Positions 36,213 through 45,397 of a stretch of DNA of 64,000 bases are shown one piece after another. Both the position numbers and the translations under genes were made by a program. Position 1 is the first letter of the stretch. Every line of letters starts with the position of its first letter. The stretch is from Burkholderiales bacterium (GTDB lineage: Bacteria > Pseudomonadota > Gammaproteobacteria > Burkholderiales > Casimicrobiaceae): assembly GCA_016790165.1 (NCBI GenBank), contig JAEUPL010000008.1:124001-188000 (forward strand), in the 5' to 3' direction. The notes beneath the pieces were generated by a model that did no database searches, had not been told where the DNA came from, and saw only the letters and a list, made by a program, of their open reading frames with translations.

Positions 36213-36860
36213 ATGGAATGGATTGCCCCGCTCATTGATTTTGTGTTGCACGTGGACCGGCACCTCGAGGTGTTCGTCGCGCAGTATGGCGCGTGGGTGT
36301 ACGCGTTGCTGTTTTTGATCATCTTCGTCGAGACGGGGGTGGTGGTGATGCCGTTCTTGCCCGGCGACTCGCTGCTGTTTGTGGTGGGTGCGCTGGCGGG
36401 GGCAGGGCTCTTGAACTATCCGCTGGTGGTGGCGTTGCTGCTGGTGGCTGCGGTGCTCGGCGATCAGTGCAACTATCACATCGGGCGGCATGTGGGGCAT
36501 CGCGTGTTCAGTTGGCAGGATTCACGGTTTTTCAACAAGCGCGCGTTTGATCAGGCGCATGCGTTTTACGAGCGCTACGGCGGCATCACCGTAGTGCTTG
36601 CGCGTTTCATGCCCTTCGTTCGCACCTTCGTTCCCTTCGTGGCGGGGGTGGCAGAGATGACGCGCAGCAAGTTCACGATGTACAACGTGCTCGGGGCCGT
36701 GGTGTGGGTGGTGGGCCTGGTGACGGCGGGCTACTTTCTCGGCAGCTTGCCGTGGGTCAAGGCCAATCTCGACAAGATCATCTGGGCCATGATCCTGATC
36801 CCCGGGCTCATCATTCTGTTCGGTGCGTGGCGGGCGCGCGCCAAGGCGGGCTCCGCGTAG
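36213..36860 (+). CDS. DedA-family membrane protein
   Basis: 215 aa. DedA proteins are thought to be lipid scramblases or transporters, with some recycling undecaprenyl phosphate and affecting membrane potential and envelope stress. The signatures FVETGVVVMPFLPGDSLLF (about residues 39-57), GDQCNYHIGRHVGHR and the ARFMPFVRTFVPFVAGVAEM segment with its two arginines are intact. There are about five hydrophobic segments including the reentrant ones. It may be translated from a leaderless mRNA. DedA proteins and the arn genes both affect polymyxin resistance in some species, but they are 20 kb apart here. Confidence 0.92.
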   Translation: MEWIAPLIDFVLHVDRHLEVFVAQYGAWVYALLFLIIFVETGVVVMPFLPGDSLLFVVGALAGAGLLNYPLVVALLLVAAVLGDQCNYHIGRHVGHRVFSWQDSRFFNKRAFDQAHAFYERYGGITVVLARFMPFVRTFVPFVAGVAEMTRSKFTMYNVLGAVVWVVGLVTAGYFLGSLPWVKANLDKIIWAMILIPGLIILFGAWRARAKAGSA

Positions 36861-36908
36861 GCGTTCGCGCGAGCCGCGTCAGGCGTCAAGAGTTGGCTTT
36901 TTACCTTG

Positions 36909-36996
36909 AACGACCGGCTGGCGGTCGTTTTCGGGCAATTATTTACGTAGTCGAGTCGACAGAAAATTCGTCGCGAACGACCAGCCGGCGGTCGTT
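36909..36996. repeat. Two AACGACC-N7-GGTCGTT palindromes (possible operators or REP-like element)
   Basis: Site 1 is 36909-36929 (spacer GGCTGGC) and site 2 is 36976-36996 (spacer AGCCGGC), with perfect 7-bp arms. Between them lies a smaller palindrome GTCGA-G-TCGAC (36950-36960). They sit in the convergent gap between the DedA gene and the SBBP operon; site 1 is followed by TTTT and could also end transcription. A matching third site lies at 42784. Confidence 0.75.
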
Positions 36997-37055
36997 AGGG
37001 CGCGAAAGCTGCTTGGGGTTGTGCGCCGCCCCGGGAAGGCGGCCCAACGGGCCGC

Positions 37056-39755
37056 TCATTGGAACTGTGTGCCGCAGTTGGCGTTGAGTTGCCGACGGTA
37101 GGCGTCCCACAATCCGAGGCTGGTGCCCGCCACGACCGCATTGCCGCGAATGCCCAGCATGGCGCGCAACAGGGCGATGCCTTCGTGGCCCGGCGCCAGC
37201 AACTGGTCAGCGTCGCCGTCGAGGTTGCAGCGGATTCGCGCGTTCCCCGTCGATGTGACGAAGGGCACAGCGCGCCCGCCAACTACCAGCTGGGTCACTT
37301 CCGTTCCCGAGGGGCTCGCTGCGCTGTGGCGCACAGCCACGTAGTCGCCAGACAGGTAATACCACGCGCCAGCCACCCAACCCGTGGCAAAGCCTGAACA
37401 TGCGGGCAATGGCGTCGTGCAGCAACCCGCCGTGTTGGTCAGGCAAAACTCGCTCGTGTCGGCGCCGCTCACGTAGAGCAGTTGCGCATTGTCCGGCGGT
37501 GTCGGCGTGATGATCAGTCGTACCTCGTTGGAGGCACGGCTGGTGCCAGGCGTCACGTTGCTTTGCGGGATGAACGCCACCGGTTGCGGCGTTCGATTAA
37601 GCAGGGCCAGATCGGTCGCGAGCCGCACAACCACGCCATCGGTTCCGGAGCTGTAGCTGGTAGGTGATCCGCTCGTCGTGCCGGGGAAACCGGTGACACC
37701 CGTGGTTCCGGTCAGCAGGACTTCGGTGCCGGCGGCATTGAGCGCGAGCGCCAGCAGATTGTCAGTGACGGCCGTCCCCAAATAGGTTGCCTGTGGGCGC
37801 AAGCTGAGATCCGCGCTGAAGCGGGCAACGTACATGTCCGAGACACCCGCGCGCGCTGGCTGCAGGGCTTCGGCGCCGACTGGGGTGTTGAACGTTGTGC
37901 TGTCGGTCTGGCCACCCAGGAAAATTTCACCCGTCGCCGGATGCACGGCAATCGCAACGCCCGATTCGACGCCCGGCCCGCCGAGATACGTCGTGCGAAA
38001 TACAGTACGCAGATCGGGGCTGATGCGAGTCACAAAGGCGTCGGCCGCGCCGGCGTTAACCGCCTGCGCCGCCCCCGTCACCCCCGGCAAGGTCAGGCCG
38101 CCGGCATGGCGAGACGAACTTCCGGCCACAATGATGTCGCCGCTGATGCCCTGGTAGGCCAGCGCGTACACATCGTCGGCTTGCGCGCCGGTCAGAAAGG
38201 TCGATCGCAAGCCCCCGTTCAGGCTGCGGTTCATGACCGCAACGAAGCCTGCAAACGTCGCCGTCTTGCTGCCTTGCGCGCTGTCGATGCTCAGTCCCGG
38301 AAAGTCGTTGGACGACGTGTTGCCAGCGACATACACGTCACCCGTCCGCGGGTGGATTCGCAGTGCGGTTGCAGAGTCGCCGCCGCTGCCACCGAGCAAG
38401 GTGACGACCCGCGCGAACGTCGACGGTGCAAAGTCCTGCGACACCCGCGCGACGAAGGCGTCCCCGCCGCCGCCGGTCAGCGCCTGCAGCGCGCCGGTCG
38501 TGGCAGGGAAGTTGCTGCTGCTGGTCGACCCGGCGATGTAAATGTCACCGGTCAGTGGATGAATGGCCAGGGCGTTCGCTGCGTCGCTGCCACTGCCCCC
38601 GAGATAGCTGGACAGACGCATCGCGCTGAGGTCAGGCGCAAGACGCGTGATGAACGCATCCTGCCCGCCGCCCGATGTGGACTGATCAACGAAGGCAGGC
38701 GTCAACGGAAAATCCGTCGATGAGGTGTTACCGGCGACGTACACCTCAAAATTGGACGGGTGAATGGCAATTCCCTGGCCGATCTCGATGCCTGAACCGC
38801 CGAAATACGTCGTCCGGTACAGCGTTTTCAAGTCTGCACTGAAGCGGCTGACGAAGGCATCGGAAACACCACCGAGCGTCGCGTCGTAGGCACCGCTCGT
38901 TTGTTGCAGAGTCGCGCTGCCCGTCGTGCCAGTCACGTAGACATCCCCGGTGCGAGGGTGCACCGTGATCGCGACAGGGGTGTCCGATCCGGACCCACCT
39001 ACGTAGGCGGCCTGCAACATCGGATCAATCACAATCGGCCTTGCACGGTCGTAGGCGCCGAGGGTGAAGCCGTAGGTCATCGCGGCGGTGCCGAGTTCGT
39101 AGCGCACCTCAACCGGCGTCCGCTCACCGCTCGCAGCGTCCTGAAACGCGATCGGTGCGGTGAAGCTGACCGGGCCGGCATCGGTCTCCGCGATCAACTC
39201 CCCTGCGCGGCCCAGCGCCAATGCCCGCGCGCCGGAGATCTGCATGCGAATTTGCCCGGCGTCACGCTGCGGTGCCACCGTGAAAATCTTCTCGACGTTG
39301 CTGCCGGTGGCGCGCAGTTGCACGTTGATACCAGAATAGACCTCGCCCAGATTGACCCGGTCGTACGTGTTGACGCTTGGGCGGTGCGCTGCTTCGTTGC
39401 TGCCCAAAATGAAGCCGACTTTCGTCTCCGCGGGTCGGTAGCCGAGCGGTGTGACGGGGCGACGTGTGCCGCGCGCATCGACAAACGACTCGACAAGGGT
39501 CTGCGCTGGCAGCTGGTAGCTCAGTTCGCCTTGCGCGGTGACGTGCAGCGTCCCGGCAAACGTTTTCGCGGCAAACGCCGTGCCTGCTTGCCATTGGCCG
39601 ACGTTCGGAACAAAAGGGACTGAACTGGCCGCAACCGCCCGCAGCAGTTTGCGTTCGTCGCTTGGGCTTGGGGCCAGCGCCTGCGACCCCATCGCGTGCA
39701 GCGCCATCAGGCCGGCCACACTCGCTGCAAAAACACCGTCTAGCTTGTTCTTCAT
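37056..39755 (-). CDS. Secreted seven-repeat SBBP beta-propeller protein (second gene)
   Basis: 899 aa with a signal peptide (about residues 1-27, LMALHAMGSQALA). An N-terminal domain usually paired with SBBP repeats follows (VPFVPNVGQWQAGTAFAAKT, about residues 47-66). Seven repeats of about 65-70 aa form the centre, each with the pattern TYLGGSGxDxxxAIxxHPxTGDxYVxG. A Cys-rich module follows (SEFCLTNTAGCC, CSGFATGW), then a C-terminal module with ALLRAMLG and the end CGTQFQ. The ATG overlaps the stop of the upstream paralogue (ATGA). The likely role is surface or extracellular binding; it is not characterised. Confidence 0.85.
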   Translation of the reverse strand: MKNKLDGVFAASVAGLMALHAMGSQALAPSPSDERKLLRAVAASSVPFVPNVGQWQAGTAFAAKTFAGTLHVTAQGELSYQLPAQTLVESFVDARGTRRPVTPLGYRPAETKVGFILGSNEAAHRPSVNTYDRVNLGEVYSGINVQLRATGSNVEKIFTVAPQRDAGQIRMQISGARALALGRAGELIAETDAGPVSFTAPIAFQDAASGERTPVEVRYELGTAAMTYGFTLGAYDRARPIVIDPMLQAAYVGGSGSDTPVAITVHPRTGDVYVTGTTGSATLQQTSGAYDATLGGVSDAFVSRFSADLKTLYRTTYFGGSGIEIGQGIAIHPSNFEVYVAGNTSSTDFPLTPAFVDQSTSGGGQDAFITRLAPDLSAMRLSSYLGGSGSDAANALAIHPLTGDIYIAGSTSSSNFPATTGALQALTGGGGDAFVARVSQDFAPSTFARVVTLLGGSGGDSATALRIHPRTGDVYVAGNTSSNDFPGLSIDSAQGSKTATFAGFVAVMNRSLNGGLRSTFLTGAQADDVYALAYQGISGDIIVAGSSSRHAGGLTLPGVTGAAQAVNAGAADAFVTRISPDLRTVFRTTYLGGPGVESGVAIAVHPATGEIFLGGQTDSTTFNTPVGAEALQPARAGVSDMYVARFSADLSLRPQATYLGTAVTDNLLALALNAAGTEVLLTGTTGVTGFPGTTSGSPTSYSSGTDGVVVRLATDLALLNRTPQPVAFIPQSNVTPGTSRASNEVRLIITPTPPDNAQLLYVSGADTSEFCLTNTAGCCTTPLPACSGFATGWVAGAWYYLSGDYVAVRHSAASPSGTEVTQLVVGGRAVPFVTSTGNARIRCNLDGDADQLLAPGHEGIALLRAMLGIRGNAVVAGTSLGLWDAYRRQLNANCGTQFQ

Positions 39756-42550
39756 TGGAAGTTGGTTCCGCAGTGAGCGTTGAAATGGTCACGCAGCGAG
39801 GTCCACGAGGTCGTGACGCCCGTTCCTGCCGTGACCGCCGTGCCGGTGAGACCGAGCATCGCCCGCAGGAGCAGAAGGCCTTCGCGTGTCGCGAGCAGTG
39901 CGCCGTTCGCGGTGCTGGTCGAAAGATCACACGGGCTTTGCGCGTCGCCCACCGAACTGCGGAAGGTGGTCGTCACACCCCCGATGATCAATTGCGTCGT
40001 TGCTGTCGCGGCTTCACCCGGCGTATCGTGTCGCAGGGCAATGTAGTCGCCACTGGCGAAGCGGTACGGCGCGCTGATCCAGCCTGTCGAGAAACCGGCG
40101 CAGGCGACGCTCGTGTTACTGCAGCAACCAGCGATATTGGACACGCACAGCTCACTACTGGGGTGACCCGTGACGTAGGCTGGCACATTATTCGGCGGAT
40201 TGGGTGGCAGCGGCGAGATGGTCATGCGCACTTCATTGCTGACCCGCTTGCTGTTGGGGCTGGCGAGCGTGAATTCGCCGTTGAGCACGCTGCTTTGATC
40301 GATGAAACTGAACGCATTGGGCACCGTGTTGTACGCGGTCAAATCGGGCGACAGTGCGCTGATGACCGCGTCATCGCCGCCGCTGAATGCGGTGGGGGTG
40401 CCATTGCTGCCAGGAAAATTCGACGCCCCGGTGTAGCCAGCCACAAGCACGGTACCGTCGAGTGGGTGGATCGCCAACGCAAAGGCGTATTCATTGTTGT
40501 TGGTGCCGAGATAGGTGACCTGCATGCGCTGCGAGAGGTCGGCGCGGTAACGTGCGACGAACATCTCGTTGGCGCTGAGCGTCGTCTGGTAGGCCTCGTT
40601 GGCGACGATCGGCGTCAGGAACGGCGTGCTGTTGGTCGTTCCCGCGATGTAGATTTCGCCGCTCGTGGGGTTGATACCGAGGCCGGCGCCGCTCTCCGTG
40701 CCGTTGGCGCTGCCAAGGTAGGTCGACCTCAGCACCGCGGTGAGTGCCAGATTCAGGCGGGAAATGAACGCATCGGTCACATCCGGCGATCCGGCGTTGG
40801 TGGTTTGGGGCGCGCCGCTGAGCCCGGGGAATGCAGCACCACTGGTCGCGGCGCCCGACTCGCCCGATACGATGAGTTCGCGGCTGAGCGGATGAATGGC
40901 CACCGCGAGCGCGGTGTCACTGGCACCGGCGCCGAGATAGGTGGAACGCACCACTGCCGTCAGTCCCGCGTTGAGCCGCGCCACGAAGGCGTCTGAGGCG
41001 CCGTTGAGCGACGGCTGCGCTCCGCTGGCGCTACCGGGGAAGGCGCTGGAGCCGGTCGAGCCCACAACAAACAGATCGCCGCTGACCGGGTCGATGGTGA
41101 TGGCGCGAGCGGTGTCGGCGCCGGTGCCACCGAGGAAGGTGGAGCTGACGCGCGCACCGAGGGTGGCGGAAAAACAGGTCACGAACGCATCCTGTCCGCC
41201 GTCGGCGTAGGTGCCCTGCAACGCGCCCGCCGTCACCGGGAATGAGTTGCTGCCGCTTTGCTGTGTCGAACCCACCGCGCAGACTTGGCCACTCTTCGGG
41301 TGCACCGCGATGCCGTAGCCAACCTCGGTGCCATTGCCGCCAAGATAGGTCGTGGCGTGCAGGGTCGAGAGGTTGGCGCTGAGCCGCGCGACGAAGGCGT
41401 CACCCGAGCCGCCACCATAGGTCGTCTGCGCACCTGCGGACACGCCGGCGGCGAAACTGCCCGCGGACGCGGTGTAGCCAGTGACGTAGATGTCGCCCGT
41501 GTTCGGGTGTGCAGCAAGCGCACGGGCGATGTCGTGGCCGGAGCCGCCGAGATACGTGGCGGCGACGAGCCGCGTGAGATCGGCGCTCAGCCGTGCCACG
41601 AACGCGTCGCCTGTCCCTCCGTTATACGTGCTATCGAAGCCATTCGCCGCACCGGTCAGGTTGCTCGCGGATGAATCAGTGAAGCCAGCGATGTACACCT
41701 CGCCGCTGGATGGATGCACGATCATCGCGTAGGCCGCGTCGCCGCCCGAGCCACCGACGAACGTTGACTTCAGTAACGGATCGATCACCAGCGGGCGCGC
41801 CCGGTCATACTCGCCCAGCACGAAGCGATACGTTTGCGCATCGCGGTCTACGGCATAGCTCACTTCGACCGCCTGATGTTGGCCGTCCGAAGAGCGCTGA
41901 AAAGCAATTGGCGGAGTGAACGTGACCGGCCCGCCTGGGGTACGGGCGATGAGTTCGCCGGCGTCGCCGATCACCAACTCGCTGGTGCCCCCGACCTTGA
42001 CGCGAATCTGTGTGGGGTCGCGCCGCGGGGCGACAGTAAATATCTTCTCCACGTTGTTGCCGGTGGCGCGCAGCCGAACGTTGACGCCGGGAAACACGTC
42101 GCCGAGATTGACGAATTCATACGTGGCCAATGCCCGCAGGTGCTGGTCAGGATTCGCACCCCTGAAAAAATTGACCGTGGGTTGTGCCGCCCCGTCGCCG
42201 TGAGGTCTTGCCGGACGGACCGCGCCGTGCCGGTCGACGAATTGTTCGCTGATCGAACCGGCAGGCGAGCCGTAATGCAATCCGCCATCGTGCGTCACCA
42301 GCAGCGTGCCGGCAAACGTTCGCGCACCAAAGGCCGCGTGCGCATCCCACTGGCCGGCGTTGGCAACGAAAGGGATGCCGATTTTGCTCAACGAATCCGG
42401 CAGCGCGCGCGTTTGCGGCTGCAGGTTGGCGGCGTCCGCGAGCGACACCCACGTCGCAGTTGCGAACAGCAGCAATGCAAGGGAGGAACGCGACCGCGTC
42501 GCTTGCCACCGGATCGCTTTCGCCAGGCTTCGCATGACCCCATCACCCAT
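39752..42550 (-). CDS. Secreted seven-repeat SBBP beta-propeller protein (first gene)
   Basis: 932 aa from ATG 42550, which has GGAGGG upstream; the longer form from 42658 lacks one. The signal peptide ends near VSLADA. The architecture equals that of the downstream paralogue: N-terminal IPFVANAGQWDAHAAFGART domain, seven SBBP repeats (TYLGGSGxDxARAxAxHPxTGDIYVTG type), the Cys-rich SELCVSNIAGCC and CAGFSTGW module, and the C-terminal LLLLRAMLG module ending CGTNFQ. The two genes are diverged tandem duplicates in one operon. The promoter should lie in the 343-nt gap shared with tldD. Confidence 0.85.
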   Translation of the reverse strand: MGDGVMRSLAKAIRWQATRSRSSLALLLFATATWVSLADAANLQPQTRALPDSLSKIGIPFVANAGQWDAHAAFGARTFAGTLLVTHDGGLHYGSPAGSISEQFVDRHGAVRPARPHGDGAAQPTVNFFRGANPDQHLRALATYEFVNLGDVFPGVNVRLRATGNNVEKIFTVAPRRDPTQIRVKVGGTSELVIGDAGELIARTPGGPVTFTPPIAFQRSSDGQHQAVEVSYAVDRDAQTYRFVLGEYDRARPLVIDPLLKSTFVGGSGGDAAYAMIVHPSSGEVYIAGFTDSSASNLTGAANGFDSTYNGGTGDAFVARLSADLTRLVAATYLGGSGHDIARALAAHPNTGDIYVTGYTASAGSFAAGVSAGAQTTYGGGSGDAFVARLSANLSTLHATTYLGGNGTEVGYGIAVHPKSGQVCAVGSTQQSGSNSFPVTAGALQGTYADGGQDAFVTCFSATLGARVSSTFLGGTGADTARAITIDPVSGDLFVVGSTGSSAFPGSASGAQPSLNGASDAFVARLNAGLTAVVRSTYLGAGASDTALAVAIHPLSRELIVSGESGAATSGAAFPGLSGAPQTTNAGSPDVTDAFISRLNLALTAVLRSTYLGSANGTESGAGLGINPTSGEIYIAGTTNSTPFLTPIVANEAYQTTLSANEMFVARYRADLSQRMQVTYLGTNNNEYAFALAIHPLDGTVLVAGYTGASNFPGSNGTPTAFSGGDDAVISALSPDLTAYNTVPNAFSFIDQSSVLNGEFTLASPNSKRVSNEVRMTISPLPPNPPNNVPAYVTGHPSSELCVSNIAGCCSNTSVACAGFSTGWISAPYRFASGDYIALRHDTPGEAATATTQLIIGGVTTTFRSSVGDAQSPCDLSTSTANGALLATREGLLLLRAMLGLTGTAVTAGTGVTTSWTSLRDHFNAHCGTNFQ

Positions 42551-42893
42551 AATCCCTCCCGCGCCCTGCGGGCGCCAGCACGATGCGCGACAGAGCAGAC
42601 TAACCGAAGCGCGCCGGTCTGCCAAGAGAATTCTTAGCGCGACCTGTCGGTAGCTCACGGAAATTCATCTAACCGTGAACCCAGCGACGATCGCTTGGCA
42701 ACACCTTTTTGGCGCTATCGACCGCCGGATGGTAGTTAGCACTGGTTTCACCCGTAAGTCGACTTGGCGAAAAATCGGCACGCAACGACCAAATACTGGT
42801 CGCTCGGCGGGAATAGCTGTAACGCGGGGCGACGATGCCAGCGCCGGGAATTGCTGTGCTACCCTCAGCGCAGTTTTGTTCCGTGTTCTGCTG
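42551..42893. other. Divergent intergenic region between the SBBP operon and tldD
   Basis: 343 nt without a gene that I can support. It must hold promoters for both directions. The only clear structure is a palindrome at 42784-42804 with GTCGAC 20 nt to its left. An extended-10-like TGCTACCCT lies near 42857 on the plus strand, but no complete promoter can be assigned. Confidence 0.6.
42784..42804. promoter_or_regulatory. Third AACGACC-N7-GGTCGyT palindrome, upstream of SBBP operon and tldD
   Basis: AACGACC (42784-42790), spacer AAATACT, GGTCGCT (42798-42804), one mismatch in the right arm. Spacing equals the two sites at 36909-36996, and the left flank resembles that of site 2 (GTCGAC then GAAAAaTCG). 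It could be a TetR-type operator for the divergent genes or a copy of a dispersed repeat. Confidence 0.55.
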
Positions 42894-44330
42894 ATGTCCG
42901 CTTCCCTCGCCACTGCGCAGTCGCTGTTGCTTGCGCCCGCCCATCTCTCCCTTGACCAACTCTCCGCCACGCTGGGTAACCTCAGCAAACGCGGCGTTGA
43001 GTTCGCCGACCTCTACTTTGAGCACCACAAGAGCGAGAGCTGGTCGCTGGAGGAGGGCATCGTCAAGAGCGGCAGCTTCTCGATTGAGTCGGGCGTCGGC
43101 GTGCGTGCGATCACCGGCGAGCAAACGGCGTTTGCCTACTCGGGCGACATTGGCCTCGCGTCCATCACCGATGCTGCCAACACCGTCGCCGCGATTGGAC
43201 GCGCGGGGCAATCCGCGTCGGTTGCGGTGAATGGCAAGTCAACGCATGGGCCGCTTTACACCGCCGCCGACCCGCTCGCCTCGATCAGCGACGACGCGAA
43301 GATCGCCCTCTTGCGTGAGGCCGAGCGCATTGCACGCGCGCGCGACCCGCGCGTGACGCAAGTGATGGTGAACCTCGCCTGCGAGCATGTGGTGATGCTG
43401 GTGATGCGTACCGACGGCGTGATCGCTGCCGACGTGCGCCCGCTGTGCCGCCTCAACGTCTCTGCAATCGTGGAAAGCAACGGAAAGCGCGAGCAGGGCC
43501 GTTCCGGCGGCGGCGGCCGCTACGGCTTTGAGCGCTTTGATCAGGCGTTCATCACCAAGCGCGCCCACGAAGCAGTGGACATGGCGATCCTCAATCTCGA
43601 TGCGCGTCCGGCGCCGGCGGGCGTGATGCCGGTGGTCTGCGGCCCCGGCTGGCCCGGCGTGCTGTTGCACGAAGCGATTGGCCACGGCCTGGAGGGCGAT
43701 TTCAACCGCAAGGGCTCGTCCGCCTTCACCGGCCGCATTGGCGAACGCGTCGCCGCACCGGGCGTGACGGTGCTGGACGACGGCACGCTGAAAGACCGCC
43801 GAGGCTCGCTCACCGTCGATGACGAGGGCACGCCCACGCACGCCACGGTGCTGATTGAGGACGGCATCCTCAAGGGCTACATGCAGGACACCATGAACGC
43901 CCGGCTGATGGGCGTGGCACCCACGGGCAACGGTCGCCGCGAGAGCTACGCGCATCTGCCCATGCCGCGCATGACCAATACGTACATGCTCGGTGGCCAG
44001 CACGATCCGCAGGAAATCATTCAGAGCGTCGACAACGGCATTTACGCGGTGAACTTCGGCGGCGGTCAGGTGGACATCACCAGCGGCAAATTCGTGTTCA
44101 CCATGGACGAAGCCTGGAAGATCGAGAACGGCAAACTGATGTACCCGATCAAGGGCGCCACACTCATCGGCAACGGCCCCGACGCCCTGACCCGCGTCAC
44201 CATGATTGGCAACGACATGGCGCTGGACGAAGGCATCGGTGTGTGCGGCAAAGAGGGCCAGAGCGTGCCGGTCGGCATCGGGCAGCCGACGCTGCGCATC
44301 GAGGGCTTGACCGTCGGCGGCACGGCCTGA
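42894..44330 (+). CDS. tldD: Metalloprotease TldD
   Basis: TldD acts with TldE (PmbA) as a zinc protease that unfolds and degrades peptides, for example in maturation of modified peptides. 478 aa. The zinc motif HEAIGHGLEGDF (HExxxH, about residue 260) is intact, along with GRIGERVAAPGVTVLDDGTL and the C-terminal VTMIGNDMALDEGIGVCGKEGQSVPVG, whose Cys is also a ligand in the family. ATG 42894 is chosen over an upstream extension to 42675 because homologues start near LLAPAHLSLDQL. PmbA is not in the window. Confidence 0.95.
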   Translation: MSASLATAQSLLLAPAHLSLDQLSATLGNLSKRGVEFADLYFEHHKSESWSLEEGIVKSGSFSIESGVGVRAITGEQTAFAYSGDIGLASITDAANTVAAIGRAGQSASVAVNGKSTHGPLYTAADPLASISDDAKIALLREAERIARARDPRVTQVMVNLACEHVVMLVMRTDGVIAADVRPLCRLNVSAIVESNGKREQGRSGGGGRYGFERFDQAFITKRAHEAVDMAILNLDARPAPAGVMPVVCGPGWPGVLLHEAIGHGLEGDFNRKGSSAFTGRIGERVAAPGVTVLDDGTLKDRRGSLTVDDEGTPTHATVLIEDGILKGYMQDTMNARLMGVAPTGNGRRESYAHLPMPRMTNTYMLGGQHDPQEIIQSVDNGIYAVNFGGGQVDITSGKFVFTMDEAWKIENGKLMYPIKGATLIGNGPDALTRVTMIGNDMALDEGIGVCGKEGQSVPVGIGQPTLRIEGLTVGGTA

Positions 44331-44494
44331 TCACACAAAACGCCAGAATTTGGCACACGCGTGCGGTTCGGAGGACATCTGGCGCGGTCTGGCGCAATTG
44401 GGGCTTGAATCGCGTCTTTTCCCAGAAGGAGGATGGTTGCGTCCTCCGGATGTCTCGATTGAAACGGCTGTTTTACGTTTTTCGCGCACGTACC

Positions 44495-45220
44495 ATGCAT
44501 TCACCTCTGCTTACCGCACTGTTTCCTCGTCTCGTCGTGACCGTCGCCGCTGTGCTCGTCGCCGCCTGCGGCCCAAGTCCTGAGGAGCTGGCTCGCCAGG
44601 AAGCGATCAAGCGCCTCGAACAAGCCGCGAAAGAGATGGAAGCCGCCGGCAAAAAAGCGGAGGCAGCGGCGGCCAAAGGCGATGTGGGTGCTGCGATGGG
44701 CGAAGCGATGAAGGTGTTGGGCGGCCTCGCGGGCGCGGCCGGTGGCGGCACTTACCAGCCGGTGGATTTCCGCAAACTCAAAGAAGCCTTGCCGCCAGAG
44801 CTGGGCGGGTTTGAAAAGGGCGAAAGCTCTGGCGAAAAGAACAACGCGTTCGGCATTGCAGTGTCCCAAGCGAAGCAATCGTTTCGCACGGCTGACGGTA
44901 GCAAGCGCGTGCGGCTTGAAATTACTGACCCGGGCTCGCTCACCGGCGCGTTTGCGCTGGCCAATGTGTGGCTTAACGTTGAAATCGACAAGGAAACGGA
45001 CGCTGGATACGAACGCACCACCACGGTGGGTGGGCGGCGGACGCACGAGAAATGGAATAAACAAGATCGGCGCGGTGAGCTGCAGGTCGTCGTCGGGAAC
45101 CGTTTCATGGTTGAAGTGCACGGCGTCGGCGTCGACATGGCAGAACTGAAGGCTCTGCTTGGCAGGGTCGACGTACAGCGCCTCGAGGCCCTGAAGGGAG
45201 AAGGGCGCGTGGCGCCGTGA
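44495..45220 (+). CDS. Predicted lipoprotein of unknown function
   Basis: 241 aa. The signal peptide has a lipobox LVAAC, so the mature protein starts at Cys (about residue 24) followed by GPSPEE. A charged, Ala/Lys/Glu-rich coiled-coil-like stretch follows (about 30-75), then a globular region (FRKLKEALPPELGGFEKGES onward). The +2 residue is Gly, consistent with an outer-membrane location. The family is not recognised. ATG 44495 is preferred; 44450 is possible. A hairpin GGAGGA-N8-TCCTCC precedes it at about 44429. Confidence 0.7.
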   Translation: MHSPLLTALFPRLVVTVAAVLVAACGPSPEELARQEAIKRLEQAAKEMEAAGKKAEAAAAKGDVGAAMGEAMKVLGGLAGAAGGGTYQPVDFRKLKEALPPELGGFEKGESSGEKNNAFGIAVSQAKQSFRTADGSKRVRLEITDPGSLTGAFALANVWLNVEIDKETDAGYERTTTVGGRRTHEKWNKQDRRGELQVVVGNRFMVEVHGVGVDMAELKALLGRVDVQRLEALKGEGRVAP

Positions 45221-45397
45221 CGCTCGTTGGTGTCCGCCGGTTGTCCTGCGTTGCAGCGTGTTGCGCCGCCGCAACGGCGGTCGGCTGCGCGTCACCGATC
45301 CCACGCGCGATTGCGGGCTCGAACGCAGTTTTGCCCAGTAGAATTTTCTTATTGTCGTGTGTAGTCAATTTTTATTTGTTCTCAGGGGTGATGTGAC

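Noticed and set aside
37941-38723. Plus-strand ORFs of 240-444 aa within the SBBP genes (37941, 38901, 39662, 41834)
   Set aside because: They arise from the periodic codon pattern of SBBP repeats on the opposite strand and show no domain of their own.
37056-42550. Repeated DNA in the SBBP genes as a possible CRISPR or satellite
   Set aside because: The repeats are 65-70-codon protein repeats with diverged DNA, not identical short repeats with unique spacers.
42675-42893. Upstream extension of tldD by 73 codons
   Set aside because: It would run through the palindrome and has no homology to TldD N-termini; ATG 42894 fits the family.
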